A DNA stretch of 64,000 nt from Staphylococcus simiae. Lineage in GTDB: Bacteria; Bacillota; Bacilli; Staphylococcales; Staphylococcaceae. The translations under genes were made by a program, and so were the position numbers. The stretch is taken from assembly GCF_017357005.1 (NCBI RefSeq), contig NZ_CP071589.1, positions 930,001 to 994,000 of the forward strand, written 5' to 3'. This document shows positions 63,733-64,000 of the stretch, in pieces (positions within the stretch are counted from its first letter, which is position 1; the number at the start of each line of letters is the position of its first letter). Under the pieces are notes generated by a model. The model worked only from the letters and a program-made list of their open reading frames with translations, was not told where the DNA came from and did not search any database.

Positions 63733-64000
63733 ATGAAGATTGGTAATAAAATTAAAAATTTAAGACGCATAAAGAATTTAACTCAAGAAGAGTTAGCCGA
63801 AAGAACAGATTTATCAAAAGGCTATATTTCACAAATAGAAAGCGAACACGCTTCTCCTAGTATGGAGAGTTTTTTAAATATAATTGAAGTACTTGGTACC
63901 ACACCAAGTGAATTCTTTAAAGAAGAAGAAAGACAAAAAATTCTTTATAAAAAATGTGATCAAGTAACGTATGATGAATATGATGAAGGTTATATTTTAA
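63733..64000 (+). CDS. XRE-family transcriptional regulator (N-terminal part, runs off the window)
   Basis: The 89 codons present encode an HTH_3 domain: KIGNKIKNLRRIKNLTQEEL, then LAERTDLSKGYISQIESEHA (helix-turn-helix) and SPSMESFLNIIEVLGTTPSEFF. Beyond it comes the start of what is probably a cupin sensor domain (CDQVTYDEYDEGYIL). At this place S. aureus has, as I recall, such a regulator ahead of the spermidine/putrescine potABCD genes, so polyamine control is likely but not visible here. GGTGGTGA precedes the ATG. Confidence 0.85.
   Translation, partial: MKIGNKIKNLRRIKNLTQEELAERTDLSKGYISQIESEHASPSMESFLNIIEVLGTTPSEFFKEEERQKILYKKCDQVTYDEYDEGYIL

Overview
The window is a stretch of chromosome from a Staphylococcus species. 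The base composition is AT-rich. Gene content and order match what I remember of the S. aureus chromosome between the men genes and the pdh operon: men genes, atl, lcpB, fmtA, qox, folD, pur, a thiamine ECF transporter, ptsHI, cydAB, ktrA, rnjA-rpoY, def, pdhABCD. Several proteins (Atl, FmtA, MenH, the acetyltransferases) differ clearly from the S. aureus sequences I remember. A nucleoside hydrolase sits between fmtA and qoxD, and an IS1182-group element lies between ktrA and rnjA. I therefore favour a coagulase-negative or otherwise non-aureus staphylococcus. The exact species cannot be fixed by reading alone.

Layout. 1-1000: the tail of a tRNA cluster (Asn, Ser), a structured repeat, a 31-residue basic peptide gene and a TM2 protein. 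1.1-7.5 kb: a GNAT enzyme, then menaquinone synthesis (menA divergent from menF-menD-menH-menB). 7.6-21.1 kb: a PLP aminotransferase, a membrane acyltransferase, a MarR regulator, the bifunctional autolysin atl, a second GNAT enzyme, a DUF2538 protein with the wall ligase lcpB, fmtA, and the nucleoside hydrolase. 21.2-25.8 kb: the qoxABCD menaquinol oxidase and a small secreted Ig-like protein. 26.6-38.9 kb: folD divergent from the eleven-gene purEKCSQLFMNHD operon. 39.1-42.1 kb: a TPP-riboswitch-controlled ECF transporter (YkoEDC type). 42.1-51.8 kb: small and membrane proteins, an rRNA methyltransferase, ptsHI, a glutaredoxin-like protein, cydAB and ktrA. 51.9-53.8 kb: a complete IS1182-group element. 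53.8-64 kb: rnjA-rpoY, def, a YkyA lipoprotein, pdhABCD, a UPF0223 protein and the start of an XRE regulator.

The genes form linked functions. Menaquinone made by the men genes feeds two terminal quinol oxidases, qoxABCD and cydAB. pdhABCD supplies acetyl-CoA and NADH and needs ThDP, which the riboswitch-controlled transporter helps provide. FolD supplies one-carbon units to the purine pathway beside it. Atl, LcpB, FmtA and probably the acyltransferase act on the cell wall.

This is mostly core genome and I see no defence system, CRISPR array, prophage or toxin cluster. The unusual material is between genes. There are two families of short inverted-repeat elements, one with ends like those of the IS and one sharing a 63-nt structured segment with the IS leader. 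The IS has a leader hairpin that could block translation from read-through transcripts. There are also several uncharacterised small ORFs and operator-like dyads. Start codons were chosen from ribosome binding sites and, where stated, from remembered family lengths.
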